Source: Basidiobolus meristosporus CBS 931.73
Taxonomy: Eukaryota > Basidiobolomycota > Basidiobolomycetes > Basidiobolales > Basidiobolaceae
Direction of reading: 5' to 3'
Assembly: GCA_002104905.1 (NCBI GenBank)
Contig: MCFE01000018.1
Location: 124,001-188,000, forward strand
DNA length: 64,000 bases
Positions within the stretch are counted from its first letter, which is position 1. Each line of letters starts with the position of its first letter. This document shows positions 33,262-45,175 of this stretch, one piece after another. The notes beneath the pieces are model-generated. The model had not been told where the DNA came from, did no database searches, and worked only from the letters and a program-made list of their open reading frames with translations. Made by a program: the position numbers and the translations under genes.

Positions 33262-36131
33262 TCAGAGCTTCAGCTCGGTTAAAATTCGCGAGCAGACATT
33301 CTTGTATTCCCATGGATGCCCAGCTAGTCTTCGGAACCTAATCCCATGGAGGCCAGGCAGCCAAGGTATCCTGACGATGCTTATTTGGAATCTGATAGAG
33401 GCGTAATGCGGAGCTATGGATTCTTCAAACTCATTCTCCGTTTCGCCATGCGTCGAGAGGGGCTCTTTGAGCGAAGTCTCAAGTTTAGCTGGCTTGGATT
33501 CCATTTCGTATTTCAGTTGGCTGGTTTCGCCTTGTTTATCAAAACTCGACTCAGAAGTAGAGGTCTCAGCTATCTTTTGAAGTGCTTGAAATTCGTCGGA
33601 CTTGGAGGTAGCTGCAGAAGAGCTGGTGTTATCCGAAAGTCTAGTTAGACCATTGTGGGCATCTTCAAGGGTCGCCTGTAGACATTCAAAGCAGCCCGTT
33701 CCTTCTCTCCATATAATCCCTAATTTATCCAAAACTCGAATGATATCGGTTCTTAGAATGGCAGGCTTTTTGGTGCTGGTGGTCGCCACCGAGAAGAGTC
33801 CTTTCAGAAACACCGGTTTGATATATAGGTCAGCATCCCTCTTTTTGGATGAAGGATTGAGGTTGGCGGGAGTACGGGTGGGGCCATACTCTTCTTGCTC
33901 GATAATTCTTGGGTGGCTTTGGGTTGGAGAGCGGTTGAATCGAAGAAAGGGTGGTCGGCTGCGTGATTGTCTTTTGTTGCTTGACGCAGCTCTAAAATTA
34001 GGGCTTCGTTCTTCATTCGATCTACGCCTTGCGCTGGGAAGGCCGGGTTCTTTGAGGCTGGTTGCTCGTGATATAAAGCTACTCAGCTTATTGCTAAGAT
34101 GTTCACGACCTGAGCTTCTCCTACTGAATTGGCGTTCGGGTCTGGAAGTCGTCTCTCTATCCGGTGTGATTCGAGATGTAGGTGCCAGGTGGTCGTTTAC
34201 GCTGTCCAGGTTATGGCCGTCATCGTCTGAAAGTAGTTGATGTTGGTGATGTTTCTGGTGGCTGCCACGTCTACCGGATTTAATCGCTTGACTAATACGT
34301 CTGAATACACCACTGGCCGAGGTTGTACTTTTATTTCTTCTATGTTTGCTGTTCTTGGAAGTGTATTCGTTGTTGAAGCTGGTGGTGCAACCAAGTCTCT
34401 CTTCGTCACGGATGTCATTATCTCCGATTTGATAAGAAGATCCACTGGCAATACAGCCTTCAGGTATCGATTGGAGTGAGTTGGAAGACGTATTCGCGTG
34501 AGATCTCTCGTGGTCTTCTTCCATTTTTTCCTGTGCCAAGTGGTAAATGGACAGGAGGGGGTGATCAAACCCATTTTCAGAACTGTTTCCTCTCCTCAAA
34601 TATCCGCCCAATCGAGAGAATCCAGAATGATGTCCAGAGTTTGTCTTGTTCTGGTATACGTCGCTTCGGACAATGGACTCAAGCTCTTCCCGGATACGCT
34701 CCTCAGTTCCAAACTGAAATCCGGTCATCTTCCGGATCACTTCCATATTTAATGGAAGCTGTATTGGCATTCGAACGGGAAAGAAGTTGTTTGGCGGCCC
34801 GTCAAAGCCTTTGTTCATCCATGAATGTCGTATCACCTCAGTCATGGTGGCTCTTTCCACCGGATTGGTTACCAGCATCCGTGAGAGTAGGTGTCTGCAA
34901 TCTAGTGAGTTGCAACATTTGTCAGGTTTGCAAGTTCAGCATGTAATGGAAATAGAGATGGAAATGCTTAGCTATTACCGCTGCTCAGCCAGCTTGGATA
35001 CTCTACATGACCCTTCTTAATCTTGGCATGGAGGGCAGGCAAGTTTTGGTCATCAAACGGGACTTTGCCGCATAGTAAAACATACAAAACAATCCCCATG
35101 CTCCAGACATCCACTTCGGGCCCAGTGTAAACTCTTGCATGTAGAAGTTCTGGCGCAGCAAAATACAACGACCCACAGAAGGTAGACAGGTGGGATCGTG
35201 TCGAGAAGAGATTGGAAAGACCGAAATCAATCAGCTTGATGGAGCCATCTTCAGCAATCAGTATATTCTCAATCTTCAGATCTGGTTAACTATTAGTATT
35301 GTATAGGAGTGGCTTGCTAGTCAACTCTATGTTGCCTACCTCTATGAACAATGGAGTTCCTGTGGCAATAATCTGAAAGTGGAAAAGTGGTGAATTTGGA
35401 GATGTTTGATGTCAGTGACTGCTTTATGAATGTACCTAGGGCTGAGCAGATCTGTCGAGCGAAGTTTCGTGCTTGTTTTTCCTTCAACCGACCATGACTT
35501 ATAATATAGTCCAGTATCTGACCACCATTGACGTATTCAAGTATTAGATAATAATGATGATTATGTACAATCATTTCTTTCATTTTGACAATGTTCGGAT
35601 GGTCAAGTAGCGACATGATGGCTGCTTCCCGAATCACTCGAATCTCTTTGTTTTCCTCTTTTTCAATAGCTTCTGGTGTTTGTTTGTGATGGTTCTCACG
35701 ACGGTTCCTGGGAATCACTTTAATTGCCACCTATTAAGAATAGCGATATTGGTTAATGCTCCAATGCTTATTATCCTTTGGTATTACTAGTGTACCTTTT
35801 CGCCAGTGTGGATATGAACACCTAGCTTGACCTTTCCCATGCTTCCCGCGCCGAGAGTTTTGTTGAGCTGGTATTCACCGATGCAACGTCGATTCCGGAT
35901 GCCTTTCGCTGTTGGTGTAGAAACGGTTGTTTCAGTAGAGTCTTTAGTCTTTATATGCTTTACTTCAGAGTTTTTTGCAACTGTTTCATTTGGACCAAAA
36001 GGCTCATCAAATTGAACGGTCTCTGGTTCTTTGATTGAGCCCAAGCCTGGAAGGCCGCCAAGGACACTGGGGCAGGGGACGCCAGAAAGGAAACCCTCAG
36101 TTGATCCCGGCATAGGCACTTTATGAGGCAT
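33262..36131 (-). CDS. Kin1/Kin2-type (MARK/PAR-1 related) protein kinase
   Basis: Five exons: 36131-35796, 35730-35436, 35372-35340, 35281-34979 and 34901-33262, joining in phase to 868 residues. The kinase domain runs from about residue 92: [11 protein letters not shown] loop, Lys in VAIKV, IVHRDLKIEN formed by splicing the 33-nt exon 3 to exon 4, IDFGLSNLF and [14 protein letters not shown] long Ser-rich, probably unstructured middle follows, and the last about 50 residues ([33 protein letters not shown]) are a KA1 domain, which binds acidic membranes and autoinhibits the kinase. Yeast Kin1/2 work at the plasma membrane in polarity and secretion. The start is the first ATG (36131); the open frame extends upstream only through a GTG. 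All introns are GT-AG. Confidence 0.92.
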
Positions 36132-37263
36132 TTGGTTTGTTGGTGGTAGGAATACAGTTGTTGCAAGTGCCACTTTTGTCGCGCAGGCTTTTACGCAGTA
36201 TTCTACAGGCGTTTTATATCAACAAAGTCAAACGGGTTTATCCCTTAGTCCAAGAGGACTTAGATATGAGCTGGATAATAGATATGCTTAGGTGTGAATA
36301 GTTAACGGCAGAATGGAAGTTGCTAATATAAGATTGGAAGTGGAGGCTACAAAGTTCAAGAAAAGCGAATGAACCAGTGAATGCAGGAAAGGAGATCAGT
36401 CACTACATAGAGCCGATTTAACCAATAAAGACGATAGTAAGGTCTTAGCGTGAAACCCCCTGGCCAATAATGTAGGGACTGCCTCGCTAATTTTAGCCAT
36501 ATATATATTTTGAAAGGGCTAGAAATTAGAAAAGCATAAGGTTTGTGGAGTTCTCCAATCACACCAAATGCTGTTTCCTTAGCGTTATGTGTTGCAACAA
36601 CGTGGTTCAAGTATAGATGCATCAATATACCGAGATATCGGTAGGCAGCGGTAGGCAGGCAACAGACAGCCAGAGATGGCCAGAGAAACCCATCGGAGAC
36701 TAATCCTGCTTGCCACGTCTCGTGGACATTTTTCTGCTGCCAAGAATAAGGTTTGGAATCAATGGCTTCACGTTAGTATATTATATACTATACATTACAT
36801 TTGCTATGAATTCAACCAGACATTTGGGTGAGTGCGAGTTTATCCGAGCCCGAATTTCTTGGCATTGATGTAGAATCTTGTGGGATCAAATGGCGTTGTC
36901 TATTGCTTACAACCTGTCATGGACTGAGGTTGATTTACATGTACTCTCGATAACTTACCAGGACAGCTGAAGTTAATAGACACCTACTAATCTATCTTAA
37001 TTTCCACCGATTTAATGACTCTTTGGTCGTTCGATAATCATATATATATAGATATATAGATATATTCATGTGTATGTAGCCCTAGACTGCTTTCATCCAC
37101 CTGAATGAAGCAGTGCATGCAGGCGATGACCTGGCTAGTTTTGCAGTTGAGTATTACTACTTATATATCTACGTACCTGCTATTATTTGAGGTTTTCGAA
37201 CGAAAACACCTTTGTTCCATAGCCAACACTGAATGGGCAGAGACATGAGCGGGATAATAGTAG
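36132..37263. other. Intergenic upstream of the kinase
   Basis: No supported gene. Holds the kinase promoter and an AT-repeat tract near 37040-37070 (ATATATAGATATATAG). Confidence 0.5.
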
Positions 37264-37608
37264 ATGGGCGCCAGAAATAGTTTCATATTGTTCGTTGTCT
37301 TGGCCACCTTTGCCATGGTTATGTATATTACAAATTATGTTACCATACTATATTTCTATAGATTTCGAGCGATTAATATACTAAAGATGTATTTTCGAAG
37401 TTGTGCACGATTTTGGATAGTACCATTATATCCCATAAAATCCGTCTCGAGTATGTGCGCGGATCATCCAAATTCCTATACAAAACATTTGAATGACTTT
37501 GCGTTTCAAGTATTCAACGCTGGCTTGACCATCTTACGACATACAGTGGAAGAAGTTTTCAACAGTTCAAGAAATCCCGTGTACGGCATACAAAAGGTGT
37601 GGTCCTGA
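37264..37608 (+). CDS. Hypothetical small protein with N-terminal hydrophobic segment
   Basis: 114 codons from an ATG, beginning MGARNSFILFVVLATFAMVM, which could be a signal peptide or membrane anchor. The remainder has four Cys/Trp-poor, weakly basic stretches and no recognised domain. A 39-nt in-frame GT-AG stretch (about 37322-37360) could be spliced without changing frame. Composition is as AT-rich as the surroundings, so this may be a chance frame. Confidence 0.3.
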   Translation: MGARNSFILFVVLATFAMVMYITNYVTILYFYRFRAINILKMYFRSCARFWIVPLYPIKSVSSMCADHPNSYTKHLNDFAFQVFNAGLTILRHTVEEVFNSSRNPVYGIQKVWS

Positions 37609-39853
37609 TCATTTTCAAAATCAACGATACCAACCCTGCATATGCTTTATTGCCACCCATGTATCATCTCGCAATTTAATTAGTTATAAATTTACTAATG
37701 AGTTTGCATTAGATTTGGGAAAGATAGGCAATTGCAAAGAGTGGTAGCCTTGGAGCAAATAAACAGCCTAATAGCTTCAGATGGCGAATCATTCTAATGA
37801 AAAGCAAATAAATTGTTAGATGATGGTTGAATGTTTGACAAATCAATTAGAGGTAGTTGGATGGTAGTGGTTAAGGTAATGATAAACCACTTCACCCCTC
37901 AGATTCCTTAATGTACCATTTGGGTGAGTACCCTCTTCTGGTTTCTTGAGAAAATGTAGCTTTAGAAGTTAGTGCTTTGGCTCCATACAGACCGACACTG
38001 TTTATACTGTTGTATACGCCAAAGCTGTCTTCCTTTCAAGCCTTATATCACTATCAGAAAATTTTGGTGGAAGCCATCCGAACACCAAATAAAACATCAT
38101 CACAAAACCGTATTGAAAAAGTATGAGTATTGTCAAAAATCCAAGAAAAATCCGATTTTGAAATTTCTGATGGGGATATATAAAGGCACTTTACATTTCA
38201 GATCAACTGCACATTCACAACTTACTGTTGGTTCGAATATTTCCATCTGTCATACACCTCATGTGTCTCTTGTTGCAGCCTGCTCAGCTTTAGAATCAGA
38301 AACGGCTGTCCCCAGGTCTAGCAACACTCCACTTGCACCGGGCAGCCCTGTGACATTTCAATGAGCCAAGATTCCGGGAAACTCGTGATTGTAGGGGTTA
38401 CATCGGGCCCTAATGGCGGACGATTCTACTTCTCAAGACCCAACAGCAACTCTCCACCTTCCACACAAAACTGGGTTTGGGCTGGAACTGCTCCTCTACA
38501 TGCTGCAATTGGTTATCGATACTCTAAGTATCATCCTGACTATCCGCACGCCTGTGGACAATCTAATTGTGAAGACGGAGCCTGCTGCTGGTTGGGTTTC
38601 AAACTCAAATGCTGGCACCTACCCTGCAATTAACAATTCCTACTCGCGCGATTCTACGAAAAAGTTATCGTTAATTGTGACTTTGGTTTTTGATTTTTGG
38701 AAATATTTATTATCCAGCAGCACTATTTGGAATTGGAGTGAATTTCAATTGATGAATGAATTTATAGATAATTTAGGATTGGCCATTTTACGGAGATGGA
38801 GAGAAAAGCGAGAACTTGGATGCGATGACCATTGTTCCTAATATTATAGCAGTGCCACCTACGAAAATATTTTTTAATGCAGCTGTTCTTCGTTTGGTCC
38901 TTTACTGTTTTTCAACGGTATTTTTGATAATTTACACACCCACTGGTCAAATCTTTCGAAAAAACTAACAGTTTAATTCTCCTTGTTTGCTCATATCCAC
39001 AGTAGTGCAAAGCAGATAGCCGACCACCCGAAGAGCAGCGATAAGATTCATTAGCATAATGTGTGCTTCGGCTGCCTCAGGTCCGCTCGTGTCCCAAGGA
39101 TTCTCCGTGGCGAAGGGAGGCAGCGTTCTTCCTGTATCTTTCTGCCATTTTATAGGACATTTTTGATAACGTCTAGAACCTCAGAGTTCCAGCTGATCAG
39201 TCGAGCAGACTGGATTGAGGGTGATGGCGAGGATGGTCAGGCGGTAATTGATCCTTGTAAACCCCAAAACAGCAGCCTCTTGCTGCCTTACTTCCACTGC
39301 TGTCAATTGTCTATAGCCTTTCTGCTCCATGAAGCTCAGTATCTCTATCAGTAAGATGTAGTTTTGCACTATCCCAACTCCCACTCCCAAATAAGGTTCC
39401 TCAAACAACCTGAGCCTAGGCGCCCGCAATGTTGCGTTCAAGCCGGATGCTTGCAGGCCAGTACTGTTGAGGCAATTTGCGGAAGGAATCTTTCTAGGTT
39501 GGTGAAGCCTCAACGAGTGGGATCCATTCTTGCTGGCTTAATGCTATATTGGTGCTGGATGACGAAGGGGCCGTGGATTAAGAGTTGGGGTGTTTCGATC
39601 ATAGCTAACCTGTACAACACAGCGCTCACTCAGTTGATACAAATAGATCAAGATACAAGGATAAGGGGACATATCAAGATGCCCCATGTTTAATATATTT
39701 CCCTCAGAAACTACTAGACCTGTACTATTCCCCAATCTTTGGTCAGATATGATGAAATCCAGATCGTAAGTGGTGACCTGGTTTAGGAATATTCTTATAG
39801 AATGGCTAAATAAGTATTAATGCACACCAACAACCTTGAGGTTTTTTACATAC
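37609..39853. other. Gene-poor region with unassigned open frames
   Basis: A TATATAAAGG at about 38176 precedes overlapping open frames (38361-38633 and 38413-38841) whose peptides I do not recognise; they look like a decayed coding segment with frameshifts (ALESETAVPRSSNTPLAPGS near 38290). 39181-39735 has minus-strand frames without family features. Confidence 0.4.
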
Positions 39854-41206
39854 ATGAAGCGTTTCCTCACTCAGTGCCTTCACAAGGCTTCTAGGTATCT
39901 TCGAAAGTACCTACTTCATGGTTGCATAGTGCTACTGTTTATTCTGGGGATCCTTGTTTACAATGGCAATTATGTTGAAAGATTCGGCACTGCCCATTTT
40001 GACTGTTCACGTCTGCAGGAATTTCCGCAGCTCGAGTATTCTGGTTTGACTGGGGATATTCTGGAGGATGACAATGCTGGAAAGCTTGATGAATTTGCAG
40101 ATTCGCTTCAGAAAAGATACAACTCTATCATGGAGCTGGCCGAGACGTATTCTTGCCCACCAACGCAGACAATAGCATACGTATGTGGCCAGGATGATTT
40201 ATGCGGTGGTGTAGGTGACCGAATCCAAGGCGTTATTTCCACTTTCTATCTTGCATTGTTAACGAACTCGTTGTTCCACATTGAATGGAGTAAACCGCTA
40301 CCGTTGCAGGAATTCATTGTACCTAATCGTACAGGTATAGACTGGATTGGTGCCGGTTCAACCAAAGCACTTGGTAGCAAAATCCCCGTTTTCGACTACG
40401 GCTATCCTGACTCCTTACAAATCATTGAAGATGCCAATTCAATGAACTTCCTGAAGAGTTGGAGTCGTTACGAACATATCAACATCCACTCCAATCAAGC
40501 ATTCTGGGTTAGATTAACAAAAAACAACACATGGGGTGCTCAGGCGGCTAAAAATTATCAGTTGGATCAGTTACCACCAAGCTACCTCTACACCATAGCA
40601 TCTCGTTTACTGCTCTCTACACCATCGAACAAGCTGCAGCCATATATAGACGAAATAACCAAACAATGGAAAGACAAGACAGCATACAAGATTGGACTCC
40701 ACATACGGACAGGTGGTGAGGGAGCTTGGGACGATCCTAAACGTGTAGATGTATCAGTGGCGGTAGGATGTTTTGTTGATGAGGCTATTGCCATTTACAA
40801 TGACTTTGCCAAGAACCACCCTTCACCACCAATGCCCATATTCTTTGTTGCCACTGATTCTCAGCACGCAACTGACTTGCTGCGTGAGCAATTAGGGAAG
40901 TTTAACTACACAGTATATACCAGCCATGGAAATATTACTCATTTGGATCGAGCACAGGAAGGAAATCTTTTTGATGATAATGTACGAACCTATGCAGATT
41001 GGTTTGTTCTTCATCAGATGGATGCCCTGGTCATCACCAGAAGTGGCTTTTCAGAAACCGTTGCTGCCATGACTCTTAAGCCTACTCGAAGATACGTCTC
41101 AGGAAGTCAGTGCAAGTTTACTAATTTTGCAGATGTGCTTAGTATGGATGATTGGTATCCGCGGTATACTTGGACAGACTACACAGAATTGGGCAGAATC
41201 CCTTGA
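39854..41206 (+). CDS. Fucosyltransferase-superfamily-like type II membrane protein
   Basis: Single exon, 450 residues from the first ATG (the frame extends five codons upstream only to a TTG). A signal anchor lies at about residues 19-36 (YLLHGCIVLLFILGILVY), so a Golgi lumenal enzyme is likely. The body has CGGVGDRIQGVISTFYLAL (about 117-135), KIGLHIRTGGEG (about 285), FFVATDSQ, the DADWFVLHQMDAL-like stretch YADWFVLHQMDALVITRS and GFSETVAAM. A GDR loop, an H-x-R-x-G strand and a C-terminal S-G-F-S helix are the nucleotide-sugar-site pattern of GT-B fucosyltransferases (O-fucosyl, alpha-1,2 and alpha-1,6 groups). The exact family and acceptor are not decidable by eye. It lies directly next to non-LTR element debris but its own frame is intact. 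Confidence 0.7.
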   Translation: MKRFLTQCLHKASRYLRKYLLHGCIVLLFILGILVYNGNYVERFGTAHFDCSRLQEFPQLEYSGLTGDILEDDNAGKLDEFADSLQKRYNSIMELAETYSCPPTQTIAYVCGQDDLCGGVGDRIQGVISTFYLALLTNSLFHIEWSKPLPLQEFIVPNRTGIDWIGAGSTKALGSKIPVFDYGYPDSLQIIEDANSMNFLKSWSRYEHINIHSNQAFWVRLTKNNTWGAQAAKNYQLDQLPPSYLYTIASRLLLSTPSNKLQPYIDEITKQWKDKTAYKIGLHIRTGGEGAWDDPKRVDVSVAVGCFVDEAIAIYNDFAKNHPSPPMPIFFVATDSQHATDLLREQLGKFNYTVYTSHGNITHLDRAQEGNLFDDNVRTYADWFVLHQMDALVITRSGFSETVAAMTLKPTRRYVSGSQCKFTNFADVLSMDDWYPRYTWTDYTELGRIP

Positions 41207-41384
41207 TAATAATAAACCTCCAGTTTTGGGATTAGGAGTTAGAAAATTTACAAACTTCAAATGTATTTCTGTGCAGTGTACAGTTCATATTTTGTGTGCA
41301 CTCTACAATATATCTATATGATAGATTTCAAATTTCATTTCATAAAGTATTTAGCTGGTTTTCCTTAGGGTTAGGGGGAGACAG

Positions 41385-42620
41385 TCACCAACATGTGAAA
41401 TCTTTATTTCAGTTGAAACAAAGAAGCCAGCTCTACTGTTGTAGCCTTGATACAAGAGTGTGTAGCTTAGGGGAATTGGTATGTAAGCTAACCAGCAGAA
41501 ATGATGGCTCTTCAGTGCTCAAGACACTGCTCAGTGGGAAGGGGGTAGTAAGAGAGGTAAGAATGATTTGCAAACAATATTAATAAGGGGAATATGATAT
41601 GGATTGATATTCATCACAAAGGGAGTGTGCTGCTTCAGATATTGCTGCCAAAGGTCTGTCAAGTACTTTGAGTAGGCCAGCTTGGGTATTTCTGACTGCA
41701 GAATATAATGAGCAAACTTCTTGACATCAGGATCTCCAAGTATCTTTCTCCAGCAGGAGCCAGGTGTAATGTGGTGAGTTCTTTTCCCAGCCTTGATCAG
41801 TGGGTTGTTGCAGTGGTGGAGTCTGAGATATAATTTGATTCTAATGTAGAGAAGTCTGATCTTGTAGGGCATAAACCCAAAAGCACCAAGAGTAGCATGT
41901 CTGTAGGGGCATTCAGGCAGCTGAGGCACCAAGGAGGTAGTGCACCAGACTGCAAACTTGTCAAGCTTAGTGCAGTCTCTAGAAGTAAGAGAGAGAAGTG
42001 GTATGCCAGATTCCAGGACAGGGAAGACAAGCTGCTTGAGTAGAAGGAGGCAGCTGGGAGCTGAAGTTGTAGGAGGAGTAACAGCCAGTAGCTTGTGGAG
42101 TGCCTGTCTTGCCAGGACAATTCTCTTCTTTAGGTGTGCTCCAGAGTCAAGTCTGGTAGGAAGGAAAGGAAAGCCAAGATATATAGCAGAAACTTGAGCA
42201 GGTAGAGTGCAGTTCTCTAGGTTGATAGTGCAATCCAAAGGTACTGTCTTTGCAATGGAAAGCTGAAGATTATTCTTCTGCAGATAATGGTGGATGGTCA
42301 GGGAGTCTTGTTACACATTGGAGGTGGATATTCTGATGTCATCAGCAAAGAGAGTTACCAGGTAGTCAGCTGAGAGTCTTGGGAAATCATTCAGAAATAT
42401 GGCAAACAGTATTATTATTAGGTACTCTTACCTAAACAGTATAGGACCAAGCACAGAGCCTTGAACCACTCCATTAGAAACTGAGAATACAGCTGATTGC
42501 TCACTTTGGTGCAGAATTCTTGCTTGTGGATCCAGAAACAGAGACCTGACAAGTAGGGTGAGAGATGTACTGGAGAACCATTGCAAACAGGTTAGAATAG
42601 AAGAAACTATCAAAGGCAGA
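41385..42620 (-). mobile_element. Decayed non-LTR (LINE-type) retrotransposon, RT to 3' end
   Basis: Minus-strand pieces 42697-42428 and 42238-41531 belong to one reverse transcriptase: SNGVVQGSVLGPILF, then after a short insertion with stops (about 42400-42430) the catalytic LFADDI and a long C-terminal part (AVWCTTSLVPQLPECPYRHA and onward). Stops and frameshifts make it inactive. An AATAAA on the same strand lies near 41407, close to the likely 3' end. Confidence 0.8.
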
Positions 42621-42634
42621 AGAACAAGGGTGCC

Positions 42635-43562
42635 ATGGCTAAAAACCAGCAGCATCCTCAAAAACCAGTTACAAGCAGGGCCAAAAGCTCCAAACAAGCA
42701 TCAAAGAGGCATGAGGTAGCTGGAAGAGTGCCAATAAGGGACAAGCAGGCAGACATGGATGCACCAGTGCAACACTTATCAAGGAAAAAGCATAGTTCTA
42801 CTCAAGAAGCATGCAGTCAAAGTAGCAGTGAAGGACCTGGCAGTGATAAATACCAGTGGCTTTCTCAGGAGCCCATCACAACTATGGCTGAGAGATTGAA
42901 ACAAGCAGAAAAGAAATATCAGGTTGCCAGAAGAATGCCTGAAGGGACAAGTAGGCCAAAGCAGATGTGTCAGAGCCAAATTTATCAAGGAGAAAATGCA
43001 AACAAGAAGCACCTAGACAAAGTAGCAGTGAAAGACCTGACAGTGTTAAAGGAAAAGGCAAAGGTAAAAATGTCTACCCAAGCCTGAGACAGGGAAGCAT
43101 GCAAAAAAAATGCAGTTCTAGCCAATTGACACCACAAGCCCAGAACAGACTGAATCCCATCATAGCCAAGAAGAATTACCAACAAGAAAACAGCTGTTTT
43201 CACAAGAGTTGGAAGTGCGGTCAGTTGAGCTACACTCCAGCAAGGTAGATGAGTTTGCAGAAAAAGGCAATTCTTCTACCACAGCCTCCACATCCTCCAT
43301 TGTTGACAGAGTGAAAATCCCACCAACAGACAAGGCTATAATGTCAAGAACTCAAAAGATTATCATGATGCCTTCAGTGGAATTTTGGGACATTGATAAA
43401 CACACCAAGAGGTTGCAGTACTTCTTCACAAGCAGTGCTCAAGAAAATGCACTTGAATATTACAAGGATTTATTGCAAAGACTGGCAGATGAGGTGCTAA
43501 ACCTTGCAGTGCTGGCTCAAGACCAGGATGTGTGGGAGCCAGTGCATGAACAGAGGCATTAA
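42635..43562 (+). pseudogene. Lys/Gln-rich ORF1-like element sequence, plus strand
   Basis: Open frames 42635-43087 (150 codons, MAKNQQHPQKPVTSRAKSSK...) and 43209-43562 (117 codons) are basic, low-complexity and internally repetitive (KSSKQASKRHEVAGR versus RLKQAEKKYQVARR), like the nucleic-acid-binding first ORF of non-LTR elements. They are head-to-head with the reverse transcriptase at 42620, an arrangement not found in intact elements. Assignment is inferred from context and composition. Confidence 0.5.
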
Positions 43563-43590
43563 GCAGTTGGGTTCCTGCCAAAGTCATGGA

Positions 43591-43940
43591 TGTTGTAAGA
43601 GTCTTGGAGATATTGGAAGTGATTGGGAGAACAAATAGATTATGTGGTTTTCACTTAATGATTTATAGAATGTAAAAGTAGTATTTATACTTTTACATGG
43701 TCTTGGCATTACAAACACATAGAATAGGTTAAGGAAGGTCCAAAGAACATGTGTGCAAAGTTTGGGGCTGTTTGGACAACTTTGAGAATTTTCATGTTCT
43801 GGGTACCTGGTATTTTGGTGAAAATATTCCAAGTAAATCCTGACAAGGAATTTGGTCAGTATTCTCTAGGATTTGAAGGTAATGATCTAAGTGACTAAGT
43901 TAGGTGAATATTTAGGTGGAATTGCGGATTTCTTATAACA
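43591..43940 (-). mobile_element. Copia-like LTR
   Basis: 350 bp from TGTTGTAAGAGTCTTGG to CTTATAACA, close to the family consensus. The following copia fragment is in the opposite sense, so this is a rearranged joint, not an intact terminus. Confidence 0.8.
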
Positions 43941-44140
43941 CAACCAACCGTAGCACTTTCCACCACAGAGGCAGAGTATATGACAGCCTGTGAAGCTACA
44001 AAAGAAGCAATGTGGTTAAGAAAGCTTTTTACAGATTTAGGCCTATGTCAAAAAATGCCTATTACTTTATTTCAAGAAGCTGCATATATGGCAGCCTATG
44101 AAGCTACAAAAGAAGTAATGTGGTTATGAAAGCTTTTAAA
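43941..44140 (+). pseudogene. Copia-like RNase H fragment with internal duplication
   Basis: Reads QPTVALSTTEAEYMTACEAT and KEAMWLRKLFTDLGL, then repeats AYMAAYEATKEVMWL about 100 bp later before a stop. Matches RNase H of the element at 16776-17000. Confidence 0.75.
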
Positions 44141-44870
44141 GGCTTTGGTTCCACTCATTTGAGTATTTCTATATTAACTAGGCCTAATTGTTGGCACCAT
44201 GTTATGCTCAGCTCCTCGATATGTACTATTGTTATCCCAATTTATTGATATACTCGGGATTAGAAGGTGCATCGGAACAAATCGACTACCTTTGAATCCT
44301 ACAGTTCGACATGAAATTTTTACCACCAGATAACTCAGCAAATCGGCTTGTTGACATAGGGTCCAGATTCTTAGGCAACTGATTCTTGACGCATTTTTGT
44401 GGCATTGACTCACACATAGACATTGGGTTGCTCGTTTCTGCAAAGTTGATGACTAAAAGTGTTTCAAGTTATTACAATGCTGATCGCTCCGACATGTCCT
44501 GCTTTGGTAGGTATCATTGGCAGAGTCAATTCATCCTGTCACCATATATACCAGAAGTGCTGACGTGTGATGACTTCTCAGGACAGTTCATTGGATCCAT
44601 AGCTCGATACCGCAGTGCATCATAGAACATTCTGTGTATCCTATGATAGCCAATGAAGAGTATCTCGAGTCAATCAGAGAACTTTGGGGCAGGGATGGAA
44701 GCTGGTCAGGGATCAGGCGAGATTATAAGTAGAAGGCTTCCGCTTTGTAATTGACCAAGCATTTCACCTCTCTTCATAACACCTCGGAATGGCTGAATCC
44801 GTTGCCTACGGTGCATCTGCGTGATATCTATCACACTCCGCTTCAAGCTGTCGCAAAATTCAGGACCGCA
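44141..44870. other. Left part of the inverted-repeat family region
   Basis: Homologous in pieces to 49650-50480 (for example the GATAGCCAATGAAGAGTAT block at about 44646 and 50078). A short open start MAESVAYG occurs at 44790 on the plus strand but no gene can be completed. Confidence 0.45.
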
Positions 44871-44874
44871 TTCT

Positions 44875-45175
44875 TTATATCATCGCTCCACTGATGTAAG
44901 GAAGAGCAAGTATCCGGAATGTCATTGACTTTTCGCTATTGTACCAAGTAGAGAACGAATAAAAGCTTTTCAGAGAATTCATGTTTGGCATTTTCATATA
45001 AATCAGTAACTGCTTGATACGGCTTTTTGATCTCCTGACAGCTGATAGAGACCAATGCATAGTCGAACGACAAATCACCTTTGGTGGGTGTAGGTAATAA
45101 ATGTGAATGTAGTTTGAAGAATCTCCCCAGATATTCAACCGTGGTTGACGCATTTAATCCAGGATCCAAACGCAC
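44875..45175 (-). pseudogene. Unknown-family exon, copy 1
   Basis: The minus-strand frame 45175-44936 gives 79 residues including LNASTTVEYLGRFFKLHSHL and AVTDLYENAKHEFSEKLLFV, ending at a TAG where the copy at 57280 has a His codon. The second copy near 56890-57000 keeps the VEY and preceding LDPGL-like residues. The composition is protein-like, yet I recognise no family. Likely a decayed internal exon. Confidence 0.45.

Noticed and set aside
33602-34240. 212-codon plus-strand frame
   Set aside because: Antisense to the Ser/Arg-rich middle of the Kin1-like kinase; composition (Arg/Leu-rich) is the mirror of that.
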